Assembly: GCA_000697355.1 (NCBI GenBank)
Contig: JNEN01000885.1
Span: 496,001-560,000 of the forward strand
Length of the DNA: 64,000 bases
Direction: 5' to 3'
DNA from: Syncephalastrum monosporum B8922
Taxonomy: Eukaryota > Mucoromycota > Mucoromycetes > Mucorales > Syncephalastraceae
The notes beneath the pieces are model-generated. The model saw nothing but the letters and a program-made list of their open reading frames with translations. It made no database searches and was not told the DNA's origin. Positions 1 through 12,427 of the stretch are shown here, in pieces; within the stretch, counting starts at the first letter, position 1, and every line of letters starts with the position of its first letter. The position numbers and the translations under genes are program-made.

Positions 1-801
1 TCTTTCTTCCTAAGCTTATCCAGTTAAATACAACTCTGCCAACTAATATGCTAGACTCGTTAAATGCCACAATACACACTTTCGATGAACATACATGCAG
101 GTATTTTTACAGAACAATTTCACCTTCACTCCTCAAATTATTGACTTCCGCAACTGCTGCCACTGTCGCAACCGCTTTCCAGATAAAGCATAGATTCCAT
201 TGTACGCACAAAGGCGTCTGCTGAGCTGCCAACCTGATTGCTAGCTCAGGTTCCAGAATTTCCCGAATGCACCTCTGGTTTCGACGGACGAACGTCTTCC
301 TCGCGTTGGTGCGTCTTCACACAAGCAGTTGTTCGAGATAAAGCAACGGCTGAAGGTTGGCGGCGGACCGCATGAATCGCGTTTGTTGAATTTATGGTTG
401 ATTTACAAACTGTAGCACTTTGCTAAAGAGGGTATGATGCGGAGGTGCCTTTTGTTTACATCTGCTGCTGGGTGATTTGGCCACGTAAGTTTCCATAGCA
501 TCATATGATACGGTTATGCACATGCGATCAATAGACCGAAGAGGGCATCAACGTAGCCGAGTCCTCTCTCTGTTTGATGCTCCACAGATATATTATGTTT
601 CTGTATTGTATGTGTCTCATAGATGCTGCTGGATTCGCTCGTTGAATAGGATCCATACTAAATTTACTATGGCCAACCAGTCCTGTGCCTGGTGGGCAAT
701 GTGGAGAGAAAAATATAAAAAATTTCTGGTCCAGAAGTGGAAATTGAAATCACGTCTCTTTCCGGTTTTGCTCACTCGTCGAACCCATACTCACACTTAA
801 C
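1..801. other. Left-edge intergenic region
   Basis: No coding region could be supported on either strand. The longest open frame here, about 94 codons, has no recognisable domain. The last part should hold the promoter of the transporter that starts at 802. Nothing else was recognised. Confidence 0.5.
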
Positions 802-2979
802 ATGGGCAGTAGAAGCAGCAAACCTGTGCCTTCCCGTGATGAGCGTACACCTCTTCTTGACGATGGAAACCACCTTCAGCCACCTGTGGATTATCATACC
901 GGACGTCGGCCTGGCGATGACAGTAGCCTAGATGATAACGAGATTGACGACGACCGTATCACCATTTTGACTTCCAATCCTCCATCGGTGTTGAGCAGTA
1001 GTCCTGATCTTGAGCCCACCAAATCGAACACAGACGAGGAGGACATTGTCGCTAGCCGATTGAACGGCTCGTCTTTGGCAACCATCTTGACCGGGTATGG
1101 TGGTATTTTGGCAATTGGTTTGTCGGACCTTATTCTCATGGTTTGGCTTTGATAGGCTCTGTGTGGGCGTCTCACTCTCTTCCCTGGATGCTTCTATCGT
1201 GGCGACCATCTATACCCAAATTGGCACCGAATTTAAACGGTACGTCTCGGATGGTATCATATTTGCTGCGCAATTTTGCTTATGTGAACATAGGTCAAAC
1301 GAAATTATCTGGATTGCCACGGCTTATATGCTGAGTTACACTGCGCTTCAACCTTTGTGTAAGGAACCCAGATTCTGTCTGTGTTACTGCATCTGACTCT
1401 AAATCGCTTCACACAGACGGCCGTATCTCGGACGTCTTTGGACGCAAGACTGCCCTGCTCTTCGCCACCGCCCTGTTCTTCTTTGGTTCCCTGTTCTGCG
1501 GCGCTGCCCAAAGCCTGTGGGGCCTTGTAATTGCCCGTTGTATTGCTGGCATGGGTGGTGGCGGCGTCAATACCTTGACGTCAGTTATTTGCAGTGATTT
1601 GGTCCCACTCCGAGAGCGCGGCAAGTATCAAGGGTATTGTAACATTGCATACGGAGTAAGTTTTGGATGCAGATGACAAAAAAAATTCGCAAGGCCGTTA
1701 GCTGATATGTATCCTTTAGGTGGGTTCAGCCGTGGGTGCGCCGCTGGGCGGCTTCATCACTGACAGCTTTGGCTGGCGATTCTGCTTCTACATCAATCTG
1801 CCCTTCTTGCTCGTCACTTTCTATGTTGCTGGCTATGTGCTGACCAACTACAATATCAAGGAACGCGCTGACAAGACTACATTCTGGCAAAGACTCAAGC
1901 TAATTGATTTTGCGGGTGCTGTCACTATTGTTGGCGCCACTGTCGCTTTTGTTCTGGCTGCCTCTCTGGGCGGTAACATCCTTTCATGGACTGACCCGCT
2001 GGTCCTCTCCTGTTTCGCCGCCTCTACGGTGCTTGTCGTTATATTCGCCCTAGTGGAGGCTCGCGTTGCGTTATATCCTTTGATGCCTTGGGCAGTCGTC
2101 ACGAGTCGGACCCCACTTGCATGCTCGCTCACCAACTTTTGGCTGATGATGTGTTCCATGGCATCGACGTACACGATACCGCTTTATTTACAGGTATGTC
2201 ATCACGCGGCGTGGCGGCTCCGGTTTCTGACACCTTAAATTATAGGGTCTGCTGGGAAATTCGCCCACCAGGGCAGGCATGTTCTTCATACCCAGAATTG
2301 CCTTTATGTCACTGGGCTCCGTAGGCGCCGGATGGTACATGTCACGCACAGGAGAATACCGTAAAGCTACTAGCTTTTGTGCTGGACTTTTGACGCTCTC
2401 CATGTTGGGATATGTTGCCCTGACGCCAACCTCGAACGCATTTTTCGTTCCCTGCCTTCTACTCGATGGTTTCTCTGTGGGTTTTGTCCTCACAACAGCG
2501 CTCATCGCCATGCTTAACTGCGTGGGGCCACAAGGTAAAGATGCAGATCACCATATCGCCAATAATACCAAGGAATTAAACGATTATGCAGAGATGGCGA
2601 CAATCACTTCTATGTCATATTTGTTCCGCTCCGTTGGTGGTGTCATCGGAATTTCCGCCTCCTCGGCCATCTTTCAAGCTGTTGTGAAGCGGCTTCTTAC
2701 GGAGAGAATTACTGGCCCAGACGCTGATACCGTAAGTGTGCAGATCTACAGGAATATAATATTTAATTATTAGCTGTACTTTAGTATATCGAGATTGCCC
2801 GTCAATCTATGAACGAGATCCGTGAGTTGCTTCCTAACCATATCCTCGAGATCGTTCTGGACATCTACCAGGTTGCCATTCGCTATACATTTATGGCTCT
2901 CACAGGCATGGCCCTATGCTGCTTCCTATCGTCGTTGTTCATCCAGCATTTTGATTTGCAGACTAAGGTCCGCAAATGA
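802..2979 (+). CDS. MFS multidrug/basic amino acid transporter (DHA2-like, 14 TM)
   Basis: Major facilitator protein of the fungal DHA2 drug:H+ antiporter / vacuolar basic amino acid (VBA/Fnx1) group, probably in the plasma or vacuolar membrane. Exons: 802-1094, 1156-1239, 1294-1358, 1417-1655, 1720-2193, 2246-2534, 2592-2731, 2785-2979. An acidic, hydrophilic N-tail of about 95 residues precedes the first helix. The second exon carries SLDASIVATIYTQIGTEF, typical of TM1 in this family. GRISDVFGRK is the MFS loop 2-3 motif, and motif C-like GSAVGAPLGGFITDSFGWRF follows. The chain ends in VRK, with AATAAA at 3009 downstream. Intron 2535-2591 is 57 nt with no stop, so retention would add 19 residues. 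The family call is firm; the substrate is unknown. Confidence 0.88.
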
Positions 2980-3008
2980 ATTTTCGCATTCCACATTCGT
3001 AGATATCA

Positions 3009-3014
3009 AATAAA
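3009..3014 (+). terminator. Polyadenylation signal of the MFS gene
   Basis: A canonical AATAAA lies 30 bases after the transporter stop codon, at the distance expected for fungal 3' end formation. Confidence 0.55.
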
Positions 3015-3933
3015 AGCAGCTTATTTACACGTTATGCAACTTATGTCTCGTGTCTCTGCATATAGAATAGTTCATATCGATACCGAGGAGATATGAGGAT
3101 TCGTTTCTCCTTGTAGACTATGTTTTTAATGCTGCTCCTGTACATGTATTGAGGAACGGAAAGTAGGGATCAGACGTTTGACATAGGATCAGCGATCATG
3201 ACGTAGAAACCACGTTGCTTCAAAGTATAATCTGTGCACGCAATTCGAGGAGATAAAAAGCTTTTCTAATAAACGAACTTTGACGTTTTCCGTCTCCAAC
3301 TCTAATTCACGTTATTCCTTCCGTTTGTACACAAAGGAGTAGTGAAAAGCAGGTCTATGTATGCACATGTTCACTCCTTGAGCTATGAACGAGAGGGAAG
3401 GCTTACAAGTTCATACCGCGTAGTACTCCTAGTTATCGCCAAATGCTGGTGTGTACCACATGTAGAGACGACAAGAAGAAACGGCCGATCGATTTAATCA
3501 ATGTCATACGTAACAAGTAGCATATCTCGATTACTTCAAACGATATTCGTGAGGTACGAGGCAAGTGGAAATGGTGTCTCCTAAGCATAGGAGTAAGCAA
3601 ATATCAGCGATAGGGCAGGCTTCACAACACTTGCTTACAAAGGAGACAGTTCAGGGGTACACAACGACACTCTACCCTTTTGCGTCAAACCGAGACAAGA
3701 TAATCGCTCAAATGTGAGCAAGTGGCAAGGAATGCGAGGCGAGACAGGGATCGCCACTGCTGCAGACATCGGCACATGAATGCAGCCGCTGATAAATATT
3801 TTGTTGGGAGAAAGGGATGCCGCCATTTTATTTTATACGCTGACCCTTATTATGTTCTTTTTTTTTCTTTTGATGGTTATGGAGCGGTTATCCCCCCTCT
3901 GTCACAAAACTAGACTACAAACGAGTGCGAAAA
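3015..3933. other. Intergenic region between convergent genes
   Basis: About 0.9 kb between the convergent transporter and kinase genes. Only short, unconvincing open frames of under 100 codons are present. It presumably holds both 3' UTRs. No repeat or RNA gene was recognised. Confidence 0.5.
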
Positions 3934-5536
3934 TTAAGGTATATAATGATCAGCTACAGAGAAAGGATCGTGGATGCGTTGCCGATGGGCAGCACACAGA
4001 CTGGCCGTGGCTTTGGCAAGGGATCGATGGTGTGGAGGAGAAGGTGAGCGATGGCGGGGCGTGGTAGGGCCGTCCGTTGACGAGGCCGAGGACTCTGACG
4101 ACGAGCTTGAGATGACCTGTCGCGAGGGAACCACGACTGAAGGTATCATGCGTGCGCTGTTCCTGACTTTTCGAGTGAAGAGCGACGGTGGCTGTAAGGG
4201 AGAGGCGGACGACGAAGGGGAGGACGCTGGAGAAGAGTCGTAACCGCGGATATACTCGAGCATCGTCTCGGCTGTTGAGAACGAGCATTCCATCGTGGGT
4301 GCAGCTGCAATGCTATCGGGTTGTCGTTCTTTCTTGATATTATGGTGCTGGTGCTGGTGCTGTCGCCGATAATGCTGATGATGTTTCTGCTGGTCAGAGT
4401 TGAGTTGGTATTGAGCAGTAACATTGACAGAAGGGTAGCGTATTTTCTTGTCATGGTGTTCCCGCTGAACAGAGTGGCGACGGCGATGCTGGTGATGTGT
4501 TGCGGCCATAGGAGAGGCTCGAATCGAACCTGTCGGTGCCATTGGCGCTGTAGTCGGAACAGGTTCAGTAAACGATTTGCAGCGAAGAATGCGTAAACGC
4601 AGCTCCGGCAATGAAATCCTCAGCGCAGGATCCACGCATAAGATGCGCGTCAAGATATCGTCCAATTCGTGGGAAATAGACGGCAGTAGGCGTTTCAGGA
4701 ACTTGTGTGGCCGACGGGCGTATGCAGCGAACGTCTCATTATCTTTTGTTGCGGTGACCCATGGGTTGCGTGAGGTGACGAGGTTGATGAGGATGATGCC
4801 CAAGCTCCAAACATCGCTTTGTTGAGTGGCGTACCCCTTTATATGGACGTCGTTCCTAACTTGTCCACCTTGGCATTCTAGCAAGCATTGAAAATAAAGT
4901 GAGCTGCAATGCACTATTTATCCCATGCGCGCACTTTGCATAGGATACACGCATGTGATAAAAATGGTAAAAGAGGTGCTTACCAGGAGACATGTAGAAC
5001 GACGAGCCCCAACCGAGGTCGCATGACACATGCATCGTGGTCGCCAAACCAAAGTCAGCAAGCTTGATCCGCTTCTTGCCAAACATCAAGATATTCTCAG
5101 GCTTCAAATCGCGATGGGACACACCATGCCTGTGGCAGTGCTGAAGTGCATCGATTATTTGCAGAAAGATAGCTCTTATCGAGTTATCGCTCCCAATAAT
5201 GCTGCTGGACGGATCGGTAATGGTCTTGAAAAGGTCACCGTCGGGCGCATACTCGAGCACTGCAAAGGTAAATCCCGCTTCCTGGACGACATTGAGAATA
5301 CGCAACACATTGGGGTGGTTGCTGACTTTGGCGTGAAGAGTTATTTCGTCGACGTGCTGATTTTTGTTCAAAAAAACTTTAACAGCGTACGATTTGTGTG
5401 TAGAAATATGCTCCCCAAGATAGACGACACCATAGCTGCCTTTGCCGAGAATCCGCGTCAAACATATTGACCCATTATCGATTCGGTGGTCGATCAAAAT
5501 ATTTGGGTTAAACTGGTGTTGTTGTTGCTGCTGCAT
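3934..5536 (-). CDS. Ran1/Pat1-type serine/threonine protein kinase
   Basis: Two exons, 4984-5536 and 3934-4877, joined across a 106-nt intron, encode 498 residues. After a short poly-Q start comes a full kinase domain: glycine loop GKGSYGVVYLG, lysine in YAVKVF, catalytic loop HRDLKPEN, DFGLA, and an activation segment reading GWGSSFYMSPE across the splice. The CQGG after the APE-like motif is typical of the Ran1/Pat1, Ksp1 and Sks1/Vhs1 group, which links nutrient state to meiosis and growth in yeasts. The C-terminal roughly 200 residues are low-complexity (His, Ser, Pro), probably disordered and regulatory. The kinase call is firm; the role is inferred from the subfamily. Confidence 0.88.
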
Positions 5537-6945
5537 ATGAAGGGGAGTATACCTGGATTAGCCGCAGTTGTGCGCGTCGATTATGAAATGATGTAGTAGA
5601 GAAAAAGGAAGGCTACGTTAAGTAGTCTGTGGCCGAAAGAAAATAGAGAAAGCGAGAAACTCAAAGCCCCTCTTCTTTTTTTTTTCTCTCTATACGTCTC
5701 ATCCTCGGAGGCAAGGATATTTACTCCTGGCCCAGAAAGCGGCAAGGACACCGTCAGTTACTCCCTTTCCTTACTTTTTGTGAGGAACAACTTCCTGCCA
5801 CTGCCCCTTGGTTACATACCCTACTTATGTTGTCAGCACAAAGCTCACAAATAGTAAGGAATCGTGTCTCCTCTTGATGAATCATACAGTCATAACACTT
5901 GACAGTTGTGAAAATACAGCTTTAAGGCTCGATACATTGATTGTGAAAAAAGTTGGACTTTTTCGCGCGCTGTCGGTTTCTCCTTTTGCCATACACACAC
6001 AATTTTCTGATGTCTCCCCTCTTCTCCCTTCTCTTGGCTTAATCTCCGTTGAAACAAGTTTTGGCAACACGGAAAAAATGGTACAATCAGCGCCAACACG
6101 AGCTTTACTAAACACCGCGCCATCGTTTTATTTTTAATAGTTTCTTTGCCAATTTAAAGAATGTCCGTGAACCACGAACAATCTTCGTGTGTCACTTGCC
6201 CAATTTGATAAAGAAGGTTCTGTGCGCCGAGGCGCTACCACTCTTGTCCCCCTTCCGACCATTGTGAGTCTTCAAAATCATGACCCATAAATGATCTATT
6301 TTACCTATACCAAGGATAAACTTGTTCTCTCCTACCGGCTCCTGTATTCATACAATTTTCACTCGTTCGCTGTCAAATTGATGTATGTTCACCTGGATAA
6401 GATACCTTTACCTTGTTCATGTTGATCACACCTGCGAATATTCTCTGTGCGCATATAATTATGCATTTCTTTTCCGGTTTTCAGAGTTTTGACAGGTCTA
6501 TACCGGGCAAGCACCAGCAATACTATACACCTTATCCCTATTTATAGCTTTACTTAGGTAATAAATGACTTATGGCTGTGTCGTCAAGACAACTTGACAT
6601 TCATGAGGCTTCTGTAGGGATGTAGTTGTAGACGTCGGAGTGGGAAAATCGTAATGCTAAGCATAATCTTCAGAGGGGTCTGTTTTGCATACGCTTTACT
6701 GTCATCCATTGAAAATTACGTCTCCCTTCCCATGTGTCTTCTGCTTTACGGCGAACAATACAATACGTACTTTAACAACGTGTTCCTGCACCTTGAATGT
6801 AGTCTTCGCCGCTTTGCTTTTCAAACTTACGCACCGTCTGATAGCCTGTCGGAGCATGCGTTATTGTCGGGGGAAAAACACGCTATAGATTATAGTGGAT
6901 AGTTCCTCTATAGCTTTATATTCATATATCCAGGTGCTGGTGGTC
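5537..6945. other. Intergenic region, no gene seen
   Basis: About 1.4 kb between the kinase start and the pectinesterase 1 stop. A pyrimidine-rich run near 5670-5690 lies in the probable kinase leader. Other open frames are short and without similarity. No coding or RNA gene is supported. Confidence 0.5.
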
Positions 6946-8130
6946 CTAGTTGAGATAAGACGAGTCTATCCAATCTGCACCGAGGTTGAGGTTCGTGAAG
7001 AAAGTTTTTGCCGAAAGATATGGCTCTGCTTCGATGCCAGCACCGCCTCCTGTATTCCCATACTCTGCGTAGTACGTGTTGTCTTTAAGCTCCTCAGACG
7101 TAAAGTGCCAGGCATCGTAACCGGCTGGCCTATTTTTTGAAACAGAATGTTCAGAATGACACGCCTATTAAAAAAAATACTGTTCCAAAAAGGTTACTTA
7201 CTTCACATGGCTACCAATGGTACTCTTCAAAAAGAAGACACGAGGCGAATTATGCCATGGACGACCCAAAATTGTTGATTGAGAATATTCGTTGGACGAT
7301 AAGGGCTTTGAATAAGAGTGATCGTTTTCCTGGCGCTTGTTGTAGATAGTGGAGAGAACAGGTTTGAAGGTGCATTGATTGAAAACAAAACCGCCTTTGC
7401 TGTCCGAGGCTAAGGTCGACGCAGCAGTGATAGACCCTTGGCCGCTGCATGCGATAGTGGACTTGAGAAAGTAAAGATCTGATTGACCGTAGATAAAATC
7501 GACAGCTATGACGACGTAAGCATGGGTATTAACATCATTAACTTAGACTGCTCTGTATGCAAACGTACTGCCTTCAATCCAGGTGTTATAGAAGAATCCA
7601 CTTCCAGTTGAGATCCATGCAGTATCACCGAAACCTACAACCTTGCAGTTGTACATCGCCAATTTGGGAGCATAGCTACGCAAGGCATTCTGGTTGCCGG
7701 CGGCCTCACCGATGCTGTTAATGATGATAAAGTCGTAGAATGACACGCCTTCAGCGTCTTGTTCAACGTAGACAACGGCGTAATTCTCCACACTCTTTTC
7801 CAATGTCACTTGGCCACCGTTGGATGGACGGAAGATGGTGTTACTGCGCGAAATGGTGACGTTCTCCTGGTAGACGCCACTTTCAACCTCGATAATGGCT
7901 TGCGAACCGTCATTTGGAAGAGAGTCTATGGCCTTTTGAATCTATGCACACATCGAAGCAAATATAGCGCAGATGAGCATATTGTGTCAGACGTTCTTTG
8001 TGCTTTAGACTGTATAACGTACCGATTCCCCCAGGGACACCTTGACCGTGCTGGAAGCGAATGTGTAGCCCAGGAAGAAGACCAAAATTGCAGCCCAAGT
8101 GAGCTTCTGACAGAAATTAAGAGGGGTCAT
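6946..8130 (-). CDS. Pectin methylesterase 1 (CE8), with a 13-residue internal deletion
   Basis: Secreted carbohydrate esterase family 8 enzyme, which removes methyl groups from pectin. Exons: 8023-8130, 7569-7941, 7202-7505, 6946-7129 (322 residues). The start MTPLNFCQKL leads a signal peptide ending near FASS. Conserved blocks are GNQNALR, GTVDFIYG with a catalytic Asp, and GRPWHNSPRVFFL with Arg and Trp. The usual Gln before the first catalytic Asp is Gly (GFGDTAW). Relative to the tandem neighbour, exon lengths 2 and 3 are identical (373 and 304 nt), but the last exon is 39 nt shorter. This removes the region with the conserved Arg-Val-x-Trp after NTGGGAG, so activity is doubtful. Confidence 0.85.
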
Positions 8131-8806
8131 TACTTACCTGAATGGAGATGAGAAAAATACCTGGTTTTATATTTTTTGGCGAGTGGAGCTGTTCCTAGAT
8201 CGGTTGAAAATATAAAGTAATGCAACTACATAAGGTTCTAAGACTGGAACCTCGTCGTCCTTTTGCCACTTGAATATCGCCATCGGCTGATACCGCGGTG
8301 GATATTTCGCCGAAATGTTCGGCGAAAAGTGACATTTGCTGTCGGTTCATGCATACATACATGTACACGGGAAACTGTATCAATTCCAGATGCCTCGCAC
8401 ATAATATAAATCACACATTATTGCTCTTGTAGTACGAAATGATTTGCACAGTTACACGTGGAAAGATGTGAACGTCTGTAGTATATGCTGCTTTGCTTAT
8501 AGGGAGAGTCCGGTCACCAATGCCCCAAAATGCTGCAGTGATATCGAATAGCTGACAAGGTCGAATGGCCTTCTGACTTTCCAGGTTCTAAGTTAAAAAC
8601 CGCCTAGATAAATATTCCTGCAAGGCCTTTGTAAAACTAGGCTGTCATGGAACATTCGCGTTACCATAATTTCGGGTGTATGGGCTTATCGCCGTATTTT
8701 CTGAGCCATTTGGTAGTGAGGTCGCGCCAGCCGGATCAAGCCGAAATGAAGGTCAAATAGATATCTTGTATTTATTCAGCATGTTCTCAAATGGTACTCA
8801 TATCTT
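8131..8806. other. Spacer between tandem pectinesterase genes
   Basis: This spacer contains the promoter of pectinesterase 1 (minus strand) and the 3' region of pectinesterase 2. The one notable structure is the palindrome at 8305-8327. No gene is supported. Confidence 0.5.
8305..8327. promoter_or_regulatory. Near-perfect inverted repeat upstream of pectinesterase 1
   Basis: TTTCGCCGAA and TTCGGCGAAA are exact inverted copies separated by 3 bases. The element lies about 175-200 bp upstream of the pectinesterase 1 start, where a dimeric zinc-cluster-type activator could bind. A regulatory role is inference; only the palindrome is directly seen. Confidence 0.35.
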
Positions 8807-9984
8807 CTAGTTCAAATAACTAGGATCGATCCAATTTGTTCCCAGATTGAGGTTTGTGAAAAAGGTTGTGGCTGACGAATAAGGCTCTGCTTCGCTTTTT
8901 GAAATTTGATGGGCCCAGCTCACGCGTTTTGATGTATCCGCACCATCTCCTGTGTTGTTGTACTCTGCATAATAGGTGTTTTTCTCCAATTCATCTTCGG
9001 TGAACGCCCAAGGATCGTATCCAGCAGGTCTAAAGAAGAAAAGCTTATATTTCCACCATTACTCTCTAATTATATCACTTACTTGATATGACCGGCGACG
9101 CTGCTCTTGAGGAAGTAAACGCGAGGACCATTGTGCCAAGGGCGACCAAGAATGGTCGATGCAGTGTACTCACTCGCTGATAGTGGATCCGAGTAGGAGT
9201 GATCATTCTCCTGACGTCTGCTGTATATGGAAGAAATAACAGGCTTGAAAGCGCACTGATTGAAAACGAAACCCCCCTTCGTGTCCGTCAGAGCAGTAGC
9301 AGCCGCCGTCACTGCACCAGCGCCACTGCATGCGATTGTGGATTTGTGGAAATAAAGATCGGCTGCACCGTATATGAAATCAACGGCTATAGATGCATTA
9401 ATAAAGTTACAAGTTTTACGATTTTTCTCACTTACTGCCTTCCACCCAAACATTGTAAAAGATTCCACTACCCTTGTTAAAGTATGCTGTGTCACCGAAA
9501 CCAACTATCTTGCAGTTGTACATCGCGAGCTTGGGAGCATAGCTACGAATGGCATTCTGGTTGCCGGCAGCTTCACCAATCGTATTAACAATAATGAAAT
9601 CGTAGAATGACACTTGTTCAGCGGCTTGCTCGATGTACACAACGGCATAGTTCTCCACGCTTTTTGATAGCTCAACTTGACCGTTGCCAGAAGGCCGAAA
9701 GACGATGTTTCCACGAGCAACGGTGATGTTCTCATAATAAGTACCACTCTCCACCTCGATTATAGCCGCAGAATTGTCATTCGGTAGCGAGTTAATAGCA
9801 TTTTGGATCTATACCGTATTATATGCTGAGTTAGCTGTACGCCCAGACATCTGCTGTCTAGTCTCAGTACCGATTGACCCAGAGACACTCTCACAGTCGT
9901 TGCAGCCGACACCACCTGGTCTAGGACGAAGCAAAAATAGAGAGCTATTGATAGGAATGCCAATCGTTGTCGAACAGAAGCCAT
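8807..9984 (-). CDS. Pectin methylesterase 2 (CE8)
   Basis: Secreted CE8 pectinesterase of 337 residues. Exons: 9871-9984, 9436-9808, 9083-9386, 8807-9029. The start MASVRQRLAF opens a hydrophobic signal peptide ending near VVSAA. Conserved blocks: GNQNAIR, GFGDTAY, GTVDFIYG, GRPWHNGPRVYFL, and near the C-terminus NTGDGADTSKRVSWAHQ. The catalytic Asp of DFIYG and the Arg/Trp of GRPW are present, but the Gln normally preceding the first catalytic Asp (QDT) is Gly. Intron positions and phases match pectinesterase 1, so the pair arose by tandem duplication. A TATATAAG element lies about 30 bp upstream of the start on the minus strand. It likely acts with the nearby GH28 enzymes. Confidence 0.9.
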
Positions 9985-10715
9985 GCCGTTACTTACGAAT
10001 CGGTCAATTATAACCCTTATATATGCGTTTGACCTGTACACTTCACTTATAGAAATCGCATCAGCATTTTACGAGACAAACAAAGGATCAGTCATCTTGG
10101 GTGACAAATGTCAACGGAAAATTAAATGGTGAACGCAGGAGTTTCCTTCGTACCTGGGAGTCACGGACATTTTGACATATACGGGCAATCAGTATATCGA
10201 GTCCTGCATGAGGTCACACACAAGCTAGTATGTCTTGAATCTTGCTGCTAATGCGCCGGTATTATCGTATCACCAGTTTACATTCATGAGAATGTTGTAC
10301 ACAACATTGGTATGATCTTTTCCAATACCTGAGCGAGATATCTCGTGACCCACGCCTTTCATGTGACATTCACATTTGGAGTATCGTCCGTGCGGCATAG
10401 CTGGCGATTGCATATGCGTTAAAATACCAACCTAGTGACCTGTCCGCGTAATATGTCCAGTAAGACTATTTATACTAGTCATTTTTATAAACTGATTTCG
10501 TCTGATGTGGCAATTGGTAAAGAATACATAGAAACGCAAAGCTCCAATGCCAATTTTATTAACCAAATAGAAAATCACATGGTTGGCAATACTGGTATTT
10601 AGGTTGTGTTACGATTTTACGTGGCTGCTATGGTACGCTGCGTTTTGGACAAAGTCCAGGAACGCGTAAAAAAAGAGCGCGTTTTACCTCGGTGCGATTT
10701 TTTAGTGCCACTTTC
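9985..10715. other. Divergent intergenic region
   Basis: Shared upstream region of pectinesterase 2 (minus) and the RAD51C-like gene (plus). A TATA-like element sits at the pectinesterase side. No coding region or repeat was recognised. Confidence 0.5.
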
Positions 10716-12427
10716 ATGACCGCGCCCATTTCAAGCGTCATTAAGCAACCCGAGCTATTACAAAAACTTGATGACTTTGGCTATGAGACAATCGACGACG
10801 TTGCGAAAGCAGACCTCGCTCAACTGACACGAGGTAATGGTTTTGACGACCGTCAGGGCTGGGCTAAACAGATCTTTCCCTGATAGAGCTGCAGCTGACG
10901 ACGGATCAGGTCAACACGCTCTTCAAGTTAACCCGAGGAGGTAAAGAACATTGGCTTGGAGCATTCCGAAAGGAAATCTGATGCTACAGAAAAAGGGATC
11001 ATCGAGTCTTCGCAATTCTTGACGCCGAATCGGGGAATCAGCTTATCTACACGATCCCTTGACAGTCTATTCGGTCCGCACGAGGGCGTCCCTCCCTGTC
11101 AAATTACCGAGTTCTGTGGTGAATCCGGCTCGGGAAAAACCCAACTATGGTATACACTAGATCAAATGTCGCAACGAGAAGCTTATTCCATCTAATATAG
11201 TATCCAACTCGCTGTCAATGCGCAGCTGCCAACCAGCTGCGGCGGTCTCGATGGAGACTGTCTGTATATCGGTATTTTCTGCTGACCAGTGACAAAGGAG
11301 CGTGGCTGACCTTCTGGGTAGATACTGAAGGTGGCTGCTTACCGGCTAGAATGCGCGAAATTGCCCGCGGTATGAAGGAGCGCTTCCCTGACTTGGTCGA
11401 CAATGGTAATGAGTTATCAGTTTGCAACAGTGAGCTGAACTGATCACCGTCTAGATATGTCGGTCCTCAGCAGGATCCATTATGTACGCATTGTGAACCA
11501 TACCCAGCTAGTCGCGTTAATATATCAATTGCCTGATATCCTAAAAGAGCTCCCAAAAGTAAGCCCAAGCCCGCTTGCCGATGGAATAACTTAACGCCAG
11601 TACAGACGAAACTTGTTATACTAGACAGTATTGCCTTCCCACTCAAATTAACGGTGCGGCCTCGCTTACGAGACACTTTATTGCGCCTCATTGCTCGGAC
11701 ACTGAAGGATACGGCCACGGATAAGAAATTTGCGGTCGTAGTCACCAACCAAGTGATTCAGGATAGAGGAACTAAACAGCTTACTCCTGCGTTGGGTAAG
11801 TTTACCATTGCATAGGATGTGAGATGCTGATATCCATCTATAGGGGATATGTGGGGAGACTGGTGTGCCAACCGCATGTTCCTTTTTCGTAAAAGACATG
11901 CCAGGTGCGTGATTCCATTCGATGTATGTTAGAGGCTGATTACAGACGACAGATACGTTCTACATTACAAAGAAGCCGGTATCCCTATAAAGGAGAAAAT
12001 CGTTCAATTTTGTATATCGGTAAGCGAGGCTGTTTAAGATACTCCCCAACCAGGCCTGACATATACATAGGACTCCGGTATCTACGAGCACGAAGCGCAA
12101 CAAAAAGAAAATGAAAGGAGCAGAGACGGGTCTCCTGTCGATACTTCATGGACGTTTTGTGAGACAAACAGTATCACTGGCTCGGTAGAAGATGACGACG
12201 ATCGAGACGACGCATTAATTCTTGGGGACAAAGCTGTCCCAAGAACACCCGTGCCAGCTGCAAAAAGAAACGCGAGCAAGGAAGAATCATCCTTGAAAGA
12301 AAATCAGGTTTCTGAGAGGCTCACGTCAAAGAGGAAGCATGAAGAAATTCAAGCAGACGAGGGATGGTCAAGTGAGGAAGAAGACGACTGGAGGTTCTTA
12401 GAGTCGCTTTACTCGCAGGCATTTTGA
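10716..12427 (+). CDS. RAD51C: RAD51C-like RecA-family recombinase
   Basis: RAD51 paralogue of 426 residues, a nuclear homologous-recombination mediator. Exons: 10716-10833, 10872-10940, 10990-11149, 11201-11271, 11322-11405, 11455-11558, 11606-11795, 11844-11904, 11953-12019, 12071-12427. All junctions keep phase. The N-terminal helix-hairpin-like segment LDDFGYETIDDVAKADL is followed by Walker A GESGSGKTQLCIQLAV, then GGLDGDCLYIDTEGG, Walker B LVILDSIAF and VVTNQ. The LCIQLAV-GG-YIDTEG spacing fits RAD51C better than RAD51 or DMC1. After the core, about 95 acidic, Lys-rich residues with SKRKHEE suggest a nuclear signal. Introns are very short (38-51 nt). An in-frame ATG at 10692 is an alternative start. 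Confidence 0.85.
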
